Positions 22,848 to 34,400 of a stretch of DNA of 64,000 nucleotides are shown in pieces (the first letter of the stretch is position 1; every line of letters starts with the position of its first letter). Origin of the DNA: Jaltomata sinuosa (lineage: Eukaryota; Streptophyta; Magnoliopsida; Solanales; Solanaceae); NCBI GenBank assembly GCA_003996215.1, contig QJPP01000031.1, forward strand, positions 434,001 to 498,000. Direction: 5' to 3'. The position numbers and the translations under genes are program-made. The notes beneath the pieces are model-generated. The model was not told the DNA's origin and did no database searches. It saw nothing but the letters and a program-made list of their open reading frames with translations.

Positions 22848-23674
22848 CTAGTGGGCATAAATAAGACCCATAGCATGTGTATACACTCTTTCATTTCGCA
22901 TTACATTGTTATACTGTCTTTATGTTGAGCTGGTTGTGAGCTGAGATGAGACTAGATGTATGAGTGATATAAATGGAAGTTAAATGGATATAGATTTCAT
23001 GTGATATGACTATTGAAAGTGATTACACTTTTCCCTTTGTGGTAATATATCAGTGACTTGTATGCACTTGAGATTGTTGTTGTTAGTTTGACTTGAGATG
23101 ACTATCTGTTGACTGAATTATATGCTAAATGTTGAAGTTCCTTTTACTTATTATTTGGTTTGGCTACATACTTGTTCTAACCTGAGCCGACCTATGACAC
23201 CTATCAGTACATAGTGTTTTGTACTTATACTACCCTGTGCTCTTCTTTTGTTGAGTATAGACCATGTTCCAGAGGCAGATACATGACCTCAGCTAGAGTA
23301 GAAGACCCATGACAGATCCAAGCATGAGCACTATTTCTCAGGATTCCATGGATCCTCTGTAAGGTGTTGTCATTTTTTCGGATAATGGAACTCTTTCTAT
23401 TACCTTTACAATTTTTAGTTATTCTTGATATCTTAAACATTATTTTGGACTAGAGTTCTTGTGTGATGACTTTCAATTATTGGGGATGATATAGTTAATG
23501 AATTCCACACAGTTTCTTTTATATTAGTTGAATTTTATTAAGTTTGATAATTAAGTTGGTTTTTGATCGATTTCTCTTCTAAAATTGGCTAAGTGTAAAG
23601 TTAGACTTTGGGAAGGTTAGTTCTTCCACCACATGATTAGTGTGGGTTCCACTTACGACCAGCTGGGTTGTAAA
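22848..23674 (+). mobile_element. F 5' LTR, 3' portion only
   Basis: It aligns by eye over its whole length with 31668-32492 (for example aaataagacccata..catgtgt, atatagatttcatgt, the ttgataattaagttgg block and cagctgggtt). It is truncated at the left by the end of LTR A. Confidence 0.85.
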
Positions 23675-23679
23675 ACTAT

Positions 23680-23692
23680 CTGTATCAGAGCC
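23680..23692 (+). other. Primer binding site, initiator-Met type, F (degenerate)
   Basis: ctgtatcagagcc matches TGGTATCAGAGC apart from the first bases. Sister sites at 50461 and 62974 are perfect. Confidence 0.7.
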
Positions 23693-23889
23693 TCGGGTTT
23701 GTTGATCTTGTCATACCAGACCGTGTCTAGTAGAGTCTTGCAGAATTGTACAGAGACATCTTTAGTTTTCTACAAAAGGCTACAAGACTTTTGGAAACTG
23801 CAACTTCTTTCATCCTTTGTGCTATTACATGATTCTAATTGGTATCTGGTGATCCAAATTAGTATCTAACTCTTTCACTCTTATTCTCA

Positions 23890-25330
23890 GAATAGTGAGA
23901 ACACGTGCATCAGGGGCTAAAGCAGTAGTGCCTGAACCAATTATTGAGGCTGTGATTCGCAGTAGAGGTAGAGTGAAAAGAAGAGTTAGAGAAAGGAGGG
24001 GCACACCCTGCAGGGGTAAGGCTCAGGTTACAACTCCAGTTTGGGAAAGGTCAACATCTCCCCCTCAATAGGATTATCTTCCTAAGGTTGTGGTAGAAAA
24101 AGAGGTTCAGATTGAGAATGACGAGGAGGTACCAATCCTAGGTACAGGGGCAACATTCATCCAGGGAGGTGTATCACAAGTCCCAATGTCATCTGATGTG
24201 ATCCAGCAGGTTCTGAAATTTCTTAGTGGACTGGCGGGGAATGAGGCTACTCTTGCAGTGTTCATGGTACATCATCCGATGACCTAGCATGTTGCAGTTG
24301 TGGCTCATCGGATGGATGCTCCTTCTAAGATAGGTATGTTTCCATGACTAGTGACAGGACCAGTAATGACTAGTGGTGAGCATGATCTCTTCTGCAAGTT
24401 TGTGAAGATGAGACCTCTGGTATTTCATGGGTTGGAGGCTGAGAAAGCTTATGAGTTAATCATTGACTGTCATGAGAGGCTGCACAGGATGGGCATTGTC
24501 GAGAGGTATGGTGTTGAGTTTGTAACCTTTTAGTTACAAGTGAATGGTAATATGTGATGGAGAGCACATATAGAATACAGGCCTATTAGGTTACTTCCTA
24601 TGACTTAGATCCAGTTCTATCAAGTATTTCTAGAGAAATATGTTCTACGTACTTTGAGAGAGAGAAAGAGAGATGAATTTGCCAACATTGAGAAGGAAAC
24701 TTCTTTAGTGTCTGCATATGAGGCACACTTTCATTTCTACACAGTTTATTAATACATAGGAAAAAGGGATCCACCATTTTGTAAAGGGTTTGAACACAAC
24801 GTTGCAAATCTCAGCTTTACAGGTAGCATCTTCTAGTAGGTCATTTCAGGAGGTGGTTGAATTTGTGCAGAATGTTGAGGAAGTAAGGCAATAGGTCAAG
24901 TAAGGATGGCTCCGAAAAAGCCCTGATCTGGGGCCAACTTTAGTGGCCAGTTCTTAAAAGGTCAGGGTTTGCAAGGATACTCCATGCATCCTATTTAGTC
25001 TGCAAGCAAATTTCTACTTAGGGGTCCATCAGGGAACAACCAACCTTCATCCAATTTTGATGGTTATCTTACTTTGTCTACTCTAGCACAGTGACCTATC
25101 TTTGACCGTGTATGTTATGAATGTGGTGAGGTTGGTCATTTGAAGAGAAATTTTCCTCAGCTTTGACAGGCAGTTCAGTAGTAGGCTCCTAGAGCTCTGG
25201 GTCCAGCATGTCAAGGTAATGGTTATAATAAGGATCGTTTGCAGGGTGGTAATACATCTGGTAGGGTGGCACTCAGCCCAACTGAGGGGCAGTTGTAACG
25301 ACAGAGGAGGTAATCAACCTAACAAGGATG
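23890..25330 (+). pseudogene. Gag, F, heavily decayed
   Basis: It begins VRTRASGAKAVVPEPIIEAV; the expected ATG is ATA, so the start is lost. An Arg-rich leader and a variable linker come first. The capsid part is recognisable as FVKMRPLVFHGLEAEKAYEL, FYQVFLEKYVLRTLRERKRD and EFANIEKETSLVSAYEAHFH, with stops between. The nucleocapsid knuckle CYECGEVGHLKRNF has lost its last cysteine to Phe. The domain order matches the gag of element B at 50671. Confidence 0.82.
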
Positions 25331-25925
25331 GTGCTCAAGATGGTGGTAAGAACCACTTCTATGCTTTTTCGAGTTGACCAGAGGCAGAGGCATGAGATGC
25401 AATGATCACTGGTACTATTCTTGTCTTTAACCGCATGGCTTCAGTTTTGTTTGTTCCTGGGTATACTTTTTCTTATGTGTTTGCTGAATTTTCTTAGGGT
25501 TTTGACATGATATGTGAACTACTTGATTTAACTATAAATGATTCTACCCTAGTAGGTGAGTCTGAGATTGTGGATAGGGTCTTTCATTCTTGTCCAGTTA
25601 TATTTTTGGGGCAAAAGGCTTTGGCTGATTTAGTGATTCTAGACATGGTGGATATTGACATAATTCTACGGATGAGTTGGTTGTCTCTGCACCATGCTAT
25701 TCTGGATTGTTATGCTAAGACAATAACTATGGCTATGCTTGGGATGGATACACTAGAGTGAGAGGGTAATTATAGTCCTGTTCCTGTGAAGTTTGTGTCA
25801 TTCCTTCATGCTCAAAGTTTAATAGGAAGGGCGTGTTTGGCCTTCCTAGCTCATCTTCAAGACACTAGTTTAGATGTTCTAGCTATTGAGTCAGTTCCTA
25901 TGGTGTGTGAGTTTCAATAGGTATT
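25331..25925 (+). pseudogene. Protease, F
   Basis: ASVLFVPGYTFSYVFAEFS, a stop, ICELLDLTINDSTLVGESEI, VDRVFHSCPVIFLGQKALAD, LVILDMVDIDIILRMSWLSL. The catalytic DxG is now VPG (Asp to Val), so the protease is dead. GMDWL reads RMSWL. The linker ESVPMVCEF and a stop lead to RT. Confidence 0.82.
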
Positions 25926-26760
25926 TCCTACAAATTTGTCTGCCATGCCACCTGATCGAGATATTGACTTAGAGCTGAATACGCATGTTATCTCTATTTC
26001 CCCTTATAGGATGGTGTCGGTTGAATTAAGAGATCTTAAGGATCAGTTGCAGGAGTTGTTAAGCAAAGGATTTAATCGTTCGAATGCCTCCCTATAGTGT
26101 GGTCCAGTCTTATTTGTTAAGAAAAAGGATGGTAGTCTACATATGTATATAAGCTATCAAAAGTTGAATAAGCTCATTATCTATAATCAGTATCCTCTCT
26201 TTCGTATCGATGACTTGTTAGACCAGTTATAGGGTGTGTCTGTCTTCTCAAAAATTGATCTAAGGTATGGTTACCATCAGTTGAAAATTTGGCCTTTTGA
26301 TATTCCTAAGACTGCTTTCTAGACCTGGTACATGCAGTATGAGCTCCTTATGATGTCTTTTACGCTGATTAGTGCCCCGACTACTTTTATGGGTTTGATG
26401 AATGGGATATTTAAGCCCTATCTAGACTCATTCAATATTGTGTTCATTGATGATATCCTAGTGTATTCTAAGAGTGATGAGGAGCACGAAAAACATCTTA
26501 GGATTTTGTTGGGATTGTTGAAAGAGAAGAAATTATATGCAAAGTTCTCCGAGTGCAAATTCTGGTTGTTTTATGTGTCTTTGTTGGGGTATGTGGTTAC
26601 AAAAGAAGGGGTGATGGTAGACCTGCAGAAAATTGAGGCAGTTAAGAACTGGGCTAGGCCCACTTTGCTAACTGAGGTTCGTAGCTTTGTGTGATTGGCT
26701 AGATACTACCACTGATTTGTTAAAGGTTTTTCATCCATTACCACACATCTGGCTTTCCTG
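25926..26760 (+). pseudogene. Reverse transcriptase, F
   Basis: DRDIDLELNTHVISISPYRM, ELRDLKDQLQELLSKGFNRS, a stop, GPVLFVKKKDGSLHMYISYQ, SKIDLRYGYHQLKI (Asp), a stop, then an open stretch ELLMMSFTLISAPTTFMGLM, IVFIDDILVYSKSDEEHEKH (both Asp), YVVTKEGVMVDLQKIEAVKN. A stop sits in the SFLGLAGYYRRF block (SFV then stop then LARYYH). Confidence 0.88.
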
Positions 26761-27300
26761 ACTCAGAAGGACGTACCATTTCTTTGGACAAATGAATGTG
26801 AGGAGAGCTTCCAAAAGCTTAAGACCTTGTTGACTACAACTTCTATACTTCTCTTATCGGTTGAAGGTTTTTATTGTGTATTGTGATGCCTTACAGTCTG
26901 GTTTAGGTGATTTATTAATGTAGGAATGGAGTTTTATTGCCTATGCTTTGAGGAAATTCAGGGTGCATAGGAAGAACTACCTTACTCATGACTTAGAATT
27001 GGCTGATATGGTGTTTGCTCTCAAGATTTGAAGAGACTGTTTGTATGGGGTGTATTGTGAAGTGTTCATCGACCATTGTAGCTTGCACCATGTCTTCACT
27101 CAGAAACACATGAACTTGAGGCAACAGAGGTGGATAGAGTTACTCAAGGATTATGATATTACCATTTTATACCATTCGGGCAAGGCTAATATGATAGCTG
27201 ATGCATTAAAAAGGAAGACTGAGAGTATGGGTAGCTTGGCTTATTTGAAGGCTACTAAACGTCCATTGTCTAGAGACATTCAGGCTTTAGCTAAGAGCTT
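26761..27300 (+). pseudogene. RNase H, F, frameshifted
   Basis: QKDVPFLWTNECEESFQKLK then frameshifts and stops around 26870-27040 that destroy the YCDAS and HDLEL motifs in frame (the nucleotides are still recognisable). The 3' part is open: YGVYCEVFIDHCSLHHVFTQ and YHSGKANMIADALKRKTESM. The DHKS Lys has become Cys. Confidence 0.85.
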
Positions 27301-28630
27301 CATAAAGTTGGAAGCGGCAGATTATTGGCGTGTATGGAGGTGAGGTCCTCTTTTCTTGACCAAATTAAGGGCAAACAGATTGATGATGTGAAATTGAGAA
27401 AGATTCATGACAAAGTATTGCAAGGTGAGGCCAAGAAGGCTATTATTAATGATGAAGGTATTCTATTAATTAGGGGACAAGTTTGTGTGCCCTGTGTTGA
27501 TGACTTGATTCCTACCATCCGAGCAGAGGCTCACTGTTCTAAGTATTCTATACATCCTGGTGTGACCAAGATGTACCGAGATTTAAAGCAACATTATTCG
27601 TGGGGAGGAATCATTGGACTTTGTGGCTAAGTGTTAAAACTATCCGCAAGTGAAATATGAGAACCAGATTTTGTGGTTGGTCTTCTCAAGTCATTGTAAA
27701 AATATGATTCGATTTAGGTTATTATTGACAAATTGGCATAGTCTGCACACTTCATTCAAGGGTAGATGACTGATAATGCAGCTAAGTTATCCAAGATCTA
27801 TCTTAAGGAGGTTTTTCAACTGCGTGGGGTGCCTATATCTATTTTTTCAGATAGAGGTACCCAATTTACTTATAATTTCTCACAGAAGTTGCATGAGAGT
27901 TGGGAACAAGGTTGCACATGAGTATAACTTTTCACCCTCAAACTAACGGGCAGTCTGAGCGTACGATTCAAGTATTAGAAGATATGCTTCGTGTATGTGT
28001 GATGTACTTTGGGGGACATTGGGACCAATATTTGTCTTTGTCTGAGTTTGCCAATAACAACATGTATGGCCCCGTTTGAAGCACTATGTAGGAGGAGAAA
28101 TATATCTCTCATTGGTTGTTTTGATTCATTTGAGATAAGACCTTGGGGTACAGACCTTGTAAGACACTCTATGGAGAAGGTAAAGTCCATCGAAGGAAAG
28201 CTTTTAGTGGCTCAAAACCTACAAAAGGAGTATGCAGACAGAGGGGTAAGGGACATGCAGTTTATGGAAGGAGAGAATGTTTTGCCCAAGGTTTCTCCCA
28301 TGAAGGGTGTTATGCAATTTGGAAAGAGTGGCAAGCTGAGTCTGAGATATATTGGGCCCTTTGAGATTCTTCAAAAGGTAGGGCCAATGGCTTATAAGTT
28401 GGCATTGCCTTTGAGTTTATCGGGAGTTCATCCCATGTTCCATGTATCTATGCCTAAGAAGTACCACATAGATGATAACTACACTATTCGCTGGGATACA
28501 GTCCTATTGGATGAGACCCTCTCTTACAAAAAAGAGGTTGTTGCTATTCTTGATAGAGATGTCCAAAAATTAAGGACTATGGATATTGCTTCTGTGAAGG
28601 TCAGTGGAAGAATCGTCCTATTGAGGAGGC
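27301..28630 (+). pseudogene. Integrase, F, interrupted by a solo LTR
   Basis: Connection DDVKLRKIHDKVLQGEAKKA, zinc-finger part AHCSKYSIHPGVTKMYRDLK and C(stop)NYPQVKYENQ, then a badly shifted catalytic core (27650-28000). An open stretch follows: MAPFEALCRRRNISLIGCFD, RDMQFMEGENVLPKVSPMKG, GPY/F module KLSLRYIGPFEILQKVGPMA, HPMFHVSMPKKYHIDDNYTI, VAILDRDVQKLRTMDIASVK. At 28630 the chromodomain-like tail is cut by LTR D2 and resumes at 30120. Confidence 0.87.
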
Positions 28631-28839
28631 TGATAAGTCGATAATCTACCAACTTATTGAGCCTATATCCATGAATTATTGCTATATTTTGAGTTGATTT
28701 AGAGGTTCTTATGGACTTTATTGATGTCTATGTAGGTACTCTTGATAAAATATAAAAAACAAGGATATGGACCAAAAAAGAGCCAAAAAGGAGCTAAGTG
28801 TCAAGAGTTGAGAAAAGCTGAAGAATCTACCATGGGATG

Positions 28840-29095
28840 TGGTGGTTGTGCGACATGCACAAGCCGAGGTGCGGTTCCCACCTCCTATGCATGAAGATTC
28901 CAAAGTTGCTGAAGATTCTGCAAAGGAGTGCGGTCGTTGTGAAACGTGCACATCCCGAGGTGCTAAATGCACCACCTTCGCACGAAGCCCACAATTTCAG
29001 CTGAAGTCACTAGTCGAATTGAAGCAGGTGTGCGATGCGCACATCGCGACATGTGAACTGTACATCACATCGCACACCTTACGAAAGGAAAATTT
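28840..29095. repeat. Inverted-word cassette in D2 LTR, word GTGCGA/TCGCAC
   Basis: Copies include gtgcgacatgcac, gaggtgcgg, ggtgctaaatgcacc, ttcgcac, gtgcgatgcgcacatcgc, catcgcacacc, in both orientations, ending about 30 bp before the TATA box. Confidence 0.7.
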
Positions 29096-29125
29096 GTCCT
29101 AATTTTATGTTATGACGTGGGAACA

Positions 29126-29133
29126 TATAAAAG
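29126..29133 (+). promoter_or_regulatory. TATA box of solo LTR D2
   Basis: TATAAAAG about 495 bp into the LTR, directly after the cassette, followed by the transcribed-type leader sequence seen in sister LTRs. Confidence 0.55.
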
Positions 29134-30119
29134 ACCATTTTAGGCTCAATTTGTATATACAATACTTCATACCTAATTCTTAGAGAACAATTTTTTCTTT
29201 GTAAACAATTTTCCACCTACATTGAGAAGAGGGTTTCAATCCAAATCTCTTGGTTAACAATTTGTGTGCCTAATTTTATTCTAGAACTTGAGATTCAGCT
29301 ATAATGGATGGGAATTTTACTTACCCAGATGGTATCTCTTCTTCTCCTACTATGAGTGGATAAATTCTCTTGTCTAGGGGTGTATTGATGATGGGTACTT
29401 AGCTAATGGGTGTGAATGCTGTTAATTCACCTTTATAATTGCTTATTTGACACGGGTCTAGTAATTTCACCAAGTTTTAATCCAAAAATTGGTGGTTGCA
29501 AACATTAATTTACATTACTTAGCTATGTGATTGCTCGGGAGAGAATTTCTTAGTTATGGATGTGAAATTGCTAATGGGTACTTGGGAATCCATCTAGATT
29601 GGAGGTTAGGAATAACTCTAATTGCAGGAATATCCCATTTAAGGGTTCGAGCTAGAAATAGGACAACCTCTCCAAGCTATTGTTGGTTGATTGTTTATCA
29701 CACTAATGATGTTCTAACTGAAATCATTAGAAATGTGGATGTTGATCGAGATATAGCATTTCACTCCTATGACCAAAGCTATTCATGTCAATAGGTTAGA
29801 GTAGAAGTGAATTAATGATTACCCTATACTATAGCTAATCCCCCATCGGATATGCATCCCTAGTCTTCTAAATCACTTGGTACACCCATCTTTGGTTTTA
29901 TTGATTTTTGTTGAATTGTGTTAGTAGTGACAACTTTCCCAATTCCCCCCATCTTTTTACTTGTTTTTGTTTAAACAATTACTCTCGCCTTGAAATCAAC
30001 TCATACAATCTCTAGTTGGCTAAGTCAAGTCCTTTGGGTATGACCCCGACATCTGTTTTGGTTTTGTTGTATGATCGGCGTGGCCTCATAATTGGAGAGC
30101 ATGATTTGAGCATTCATCA

Positions 30120-30252
30120 GAGGCCACTTGAGAGACTGGGGCAGACATGGGGAGCAAGTATCCTCATTTGTTCACCTATTTAGGTAATCCTCTTTTCTCC
30201 TATTTTCATCTATTTTTGTTCAGGAATGAATGATTGTTTAGTTGGTATCTAA
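30120..30252 (+). pseudogene. Integrase tail and 3' untranslated region, F
   Basis: After the second GAGGC copy the chromodomain tail resumes, broken by a stop at the Trp codon, through SKYPHLF. About 75 bp of 3' sequence then leads to the LTR. The polypurine tract is no longer clear. Confidence 0.75.
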
Positions 30253-32492
30253 TGTAATGACTTGTTCTAGCATTATAAATAAATAAGGGCATAGTACTCG
30301 GTTAGAAAAGTCTCTAAGGTGAGAGTTTGAAAAACTCAGGCTAGGGTGAGCTTAGATGAAAATATAGTGTTCTATGTCATAGATATGGTTGGGGTCTCCT
30401 GGTTCATTAAATGGTAGTGTGGAGTCCATTTATGGATAGTCGACTTCCGTAAGATCCCGTAGAAAGCTTTGAGATAAAAATCGAGTTCATAGAACTCCAA
30501 ATATAATAGTTGCCACATTGGGATTAATCTGTGTTGTCCAGAAAATTAGGTGTGTTGTGAAATGAGGGTCTAGGGTGTGAAATTGATGTTCTGTAAATTG
30601 AAGCTTGTTGCGATGAAGGGTGTCTTATTGCAGTGGTCCATCGCGATGAGCCGATTCTCATTGCAATGATAAATACTCTATTGCAACGAGGATACGAGAC
30701 AATATACCTGTGCATTTTTCATCTTTTCTGAGTTATTTCCCATAACTCTTATTTTGTTCTAGAGCTCTAAGAAGCGGTTCTCTCAAGAACGAGGGCATTC
30801 TTCTTCATTTGAGGTAAGTAATCCATAAAACCTCTTTGTTTTTAATTATTAATCTTCGTGAGACCTTTAGGTAGAGGATTAATGGTGGAATTCTTGAATT
30901 GAGCCTTAAAAGAATGAACTTGGGGAAGAACCCTATTAGTAGGTGCAATTTCACCTAGAATTGATTCTAAATTGTATTTTTATAAATTCTAACATGGAAT
31001 TATTAGTTTTTAACATGATTAAGGCTAGTGGAGAACCTTGGGTTCCATAAAGGTGAGACCTTTAGGCATAAAAATGGCCAAAAAGAGACGAACTTGATTA
31101 GAAGCCCTTTGGGTATTGATGTTATGAATGCTATGAGCATAATTATTGATTAATTAACTCTTGGGGAATACTAGAAATCTCGTTAAAGGGAAGAATGGAT
31201 GGGTTAAATTCCCAAGGCCTAAAATGAAGTGTAAATAATTAATTACTATTATATCATTATTGTTTATAGACCTTGAGCATTCTGAAGAGTTAAGAAAGGT
31301 CAAGGCAATTACGTAGTAACTTACGGGTGCTAATTCTTCACTCGAGGTATGTTATGGTTATAATTGGAGTTAATACTCATTTTATTACATTGTATGTAGT
31401 TGAACTACGTGACTTATGATTGGTTTTCAAACATGTTTGAAATTCTTATATTTTTCCTGTTATGCTTGGATGAATAAGCTAGATATGCAAAAAGTGAAGA
31501 ATGAGTTGGGTTCATGAGTGTCAGTATATTTTCAGGCACTTTGTATGTTATGAGGGATAGGTCTGAGAACCTTTTTATTCTAATATGGTTATCCATATGA
31601 TTTTTATGGGATTGTATTCCACACCAGTATGGTACATGAACACCTAGCTTTCTCTGCAGGTCATGACTAGTAGGCAGAAATAAGACCCATAACATGTGTG
31701 TACACTCTTTCATTTTGCATTGCATTGTTATATTGTATTTATGGTGAGCTGGTTGTGAGGTGAGATAAGACTAGACATACGGGTGATATAAATGGAAGTT
31801 AAATGGATATAGATTTCATGTAAGATGACTATTGAAAGTGATTACTCTTTTTCCTTTATGGTGATATTTCGGTGACTTAGATGCACTTGAGATTGCTGTT
31901 GTTGGTTTGACTTGAGATGACTATTTGTTGACTGAATTATATGTTAAGTGGTGAAGTTCCTTTTACTTGTTATTTGGTTTGGATATATATTTATTCTAAC
32001 CTGAGTTATCCTGTGATACCTACCAGTACATAGTGTTTTATATTGATACTACCCTGTGCTCTTCTTTTATTGAGTGTAGACCGTGTTCCAGAGGCTGAGA
32101 TGCGACCTCGGCTAAAGTAGAAGACTGATATAGATCAAAGGGTGAACACTAATTCTCAGGCTTCCATGGATCCTCTGTAAGTTATTGTCCTTCTTCTGGA
32201 CAATGGTACTCTTACTATTACCTTTACTATCTTTAGTTATTCTGGATATCTTAGACATGTGTTAGACTAGAGTTCTTGTACGATGATTATTAATTCTTGG
32301 GGATGTTATAGTTAATAAATTCCGCACATTTTATTTTATATTAGTTGACTTTCATTATATTTGATAATTAAGTTGGCTTTTGATCTATTTCTCTTCTAAA
32401 ATTGACTAAGTGTAAAATCAAACTTTGGGAAGGTTGGTTCTCCCACCAGAGGGTTAGTGTGGGTGCCACTCACAGCCAGCTGGGTCTTGACA
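30253..32492 (+). mobile_element. F 3' LTR (2240 bp)
   Basis: It starts TGTAATGACTTGTTC and ends agctgggtcttgaca. Its 3' 825 bp match the 5' LTR remnant 22848-23674. A short cassette lies at 30598-30692. It ends directly against an Athila-like gag fragment on the opposite strand. No genes. Confidence 0.85.
30598..30692. repeat. Inverted-word cassette in LTR F, word TTGCGATGA/TCATTGCAA
   Basis: ttgttgcgatgaag, cttattgcag, catcgcgatgag, tctcattgcaatgat, ctattgcaacgagg: a short version, about 345-440 bp into the LTR. Confidence 0.6.
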
Positions 32493-32934
32493 AGCTTGTG
32501 ATAGAAAGCGTCAAATATTACACTCGCATTCAGCACATGATCTTGATAGAGTAATAATATTTTGAATCTATCCCAACCATATAGTAGAAGTTCATCCTCT
32601 AATTGCCTGAAATAAAGGATGTTGTTCACTAATTTTGTTTTTCCATCCACCAAAATCCATTCGTGTATAAATGTATACACTATTGTAGGCCAAGTACCAA
32701 TCTCTTTTGGTGGTATGGTTTGATACCATGTTCTTGCTTTCCTTATGAGAGAATTTTTGAACATTCACAACTTTAGTCTTCTTCCATAAGCGCTATGTAT
32801 CTATGTTGTGCACATACTTCAATGAATTTTTTCAAATGTTGGACATGGTCGCTTTCCCATGGGTTTCAAAATAACCCTTTTCTTTAAGATCCCTATCAAT
32901 ATAATCTTGTATGAGAAACTTTGTCTTGGGTTTG
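32493..32934 (-). pseudogene. Athila-like gag fragment
   Basis: Minus strand, immediately after the end of LTR D3: a degenerate leader, then FKNSLIRKARTWYQTIPPKE, TWPTIVYTFIHEWILVDGKT and LVNNILYFRQLEDELLLYGW, then DRFKILLLYQDH. This is the retrotransposon gag helical domain in its Athila/Tat form (KAxxWYxxLPP ... FRQxxxExLxxxWxRFK). The reading continues by chance into antisense LTR F; the true gag stops at 32493, where F begins. No tRNA-Asp primer site is visible between it and the LTR, so a small deletion is likely. Confidence 0.7.
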
Positions 32935-34346
32935 TGATAACATTCAAATCTAACTCTCACTAGGAGGAAGTGTACACGGTCGTTGTATTATATAATTACC
33001 CAACTCAAGAGTCGGGGTAGATCCGTCATAAATTAGTTAAAGATTGAACTAAATTTTATAATGAAATTCACTTAAGCATGCACATTGTAGAAAAAATGCA
33101 ATAAAGTAAAATGGGGAGGTTGATTTAAATAAGTGATTATATCAAGAGTAAATAAGTAATAAGTCAACACGATTGTTGAGGTTTATCAAGATTAGGAAAC
33201 TAAGGGTGTACTTGCGATGGGTAATCATTTGTAATTAACATTGAATACTTGACTTAGACTTGATTATGGTGCGGATATCCTTGGTTTGGTTATGCTAATT
33301 GTCTCTCAACCAACAAGAATATATCCTTTGGGTTCTGTCAAACCCCAAAGCCTTCACAATTAACCAACCAATTAGCTTAAGTGGGTTAAGCTATCTCTAG
33401 TCTCAACCCTTAGATAGAAAATCTCCAAATCCTTAACATGAATCCTTACCCAATTCTAATCCTCTTTCTCAAGCAAGATCAAAATTAGAGAACTCAATCA
33501 ATATTTACAACTATCAATTTTAAAATTAAAACTAAAGGATTCAATTGATCCACACTTAATAATAAATTCTAAGCACTAATAATCAATACCTAATCATAAT
33601 TCATACACCCGTCATGCACACACCCCCATATATGATTTTAGCTATTCATAATATTGGAAAAAGAAATTATACGATGTGGGTCAACTTTAATTCCTTCCAT
33701 AACAAGAATGCTCAACAATCGAGTTTTCAATTTGGGGAAGATGAAGTCACTAAGTGTACTTTTTCTCTTCCTCAAAGGTACTACAATTGGAAAATTAGAA
33801 TCTGAAAATTGCTGAATGAATGTTCTCTACACGGATCCCTAAATATATCCTTGAAAACCCCCAAAAATGCTTGGCATGTTTTGGAAAAAAATGCTCTTTA
33901 GAGAACTTGCATTTCATATGTGGCTCATTTGCAGCCACAAGTCTCCACTTGCGGTCTACAAGTACCGAGGTCAACTGCTAGTTCTCTGTTTCTATCTTGC
34001 GCTTCACTAGTGTTCCGTACGAGGGGACTTGAGAGACACAACTCTGAAGCAGCCTTCCATCCTGGATCCAGACTTTTGCATGCCACTTGCAGCCCACTTT
34101 TGAGATGCAAGTGGGATCCTGTACTTCGCAAGAGCTCCTTTTTGACTTGGATTTTCTCCTCGGATCTTTACTTGGGTTTTTGCCTTCTTTTCTTGCATGT
34201 TGTGTTCAAATCCTTATTCACCATCAAAATCCTAAGAATGCCTGTACATGAGAGGTAAATAGAATAAAATCCATCTAAAAAGCATAATACTAAGTCAATA
34301 ATTCATGCTTAAGATCTAAATAAGTTGGTAAATTACGAACTTATCA
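32935..34346 (-). mobile_element. D3: Athila-like LTR (1412 bp)
   Basis: Ends TGATAAGTTCGTAATTTACC (at 34346) and gatttgaatgttatca (at 32935). The sequence after the start resembles LTR D2 (taccaacttatt..gcatgaattattg). It has a cassette at 33905-34135 and a TATA-like gatatattt near 33845. Gag lies on its lower side, as for a 5' LTR. A polypurine-type 3' end lies on its upper side, as for a 3' LTR. Confidence 0.8.
33905..34135. repeat. Inverted-word cassette in D3 LTR, word CCACTTGC/GCAAGTGG
   Basis: gaacttgcatttc, gcagccacaagt, ccacttgcggtc, tacaagtac, ccacttgcagcccac, gatgcaagtggga, acttcgcaag, at the same LTR position as the different words of D1 and D2. Open frames on both strands here (33920-34258) are by-products. 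Confidence 0.65.
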
Positions 34347-34400
34347 AAATCCCAAACTTAAATTACTACTTGTCCTCAAGTAAAACATTCACAAAAGCGA
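34347..34400 (-). other. 3' end of a D-type interior with polypurine-like tract
   Basis: The minus strand reads cttgaggacaagtagtaatt then taagtttgggattTGATAAG. The 'cttgaggacaagxxx...aagtttggg' block before an LTR start is typical of Athila/Tat elements (from memory). Confidence 0.65.

Larger units (their letters stand above)
28631..30119 (+). mobile_element. D2: solo LTR (1489 bp) with 5-bp target duplication
   Basis: It starts TGATAAGTCGATAATCTACC and ends tttgagcattcatca. GAGGC lies on both sides (28626-28630 and 30120-30124), and the host integrase reads straight across when the LTR and one GAGGC are ignored. No interior sequence remains, so this is the product of LTR-LTR recombination. 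It contains a cassette at 28840-29095 and a TATA box (TATAAAAG, 29126-29133). The end block attggagagcatgatttgag matches LTR D1. Confidence 0.93.
22848..32492 (+). mobile_element. F: Ty3/gypsy element, nearly full length
   Basis: Partial 5' LTR (22848-23674), degenerate primer site, gag, protease, RT, RNase H, integrase, full 3' LTR (30253-32492). The 5' LTR lacks its first part, where A(+) is inserted. A solo D-type LTR (28631-30119) splits the integrase C-terminus. It is highly decayed, with many stops and frameshifts, so it is older than its guests. Confidence 0.85.

Noticed and set aside
33920..34258. 112-codon plus-strand frame and opposite-strand frames
   Set aside because: They overlap the inverted-word cassette of LTR D3, whose repeats keep several frames open by composition.
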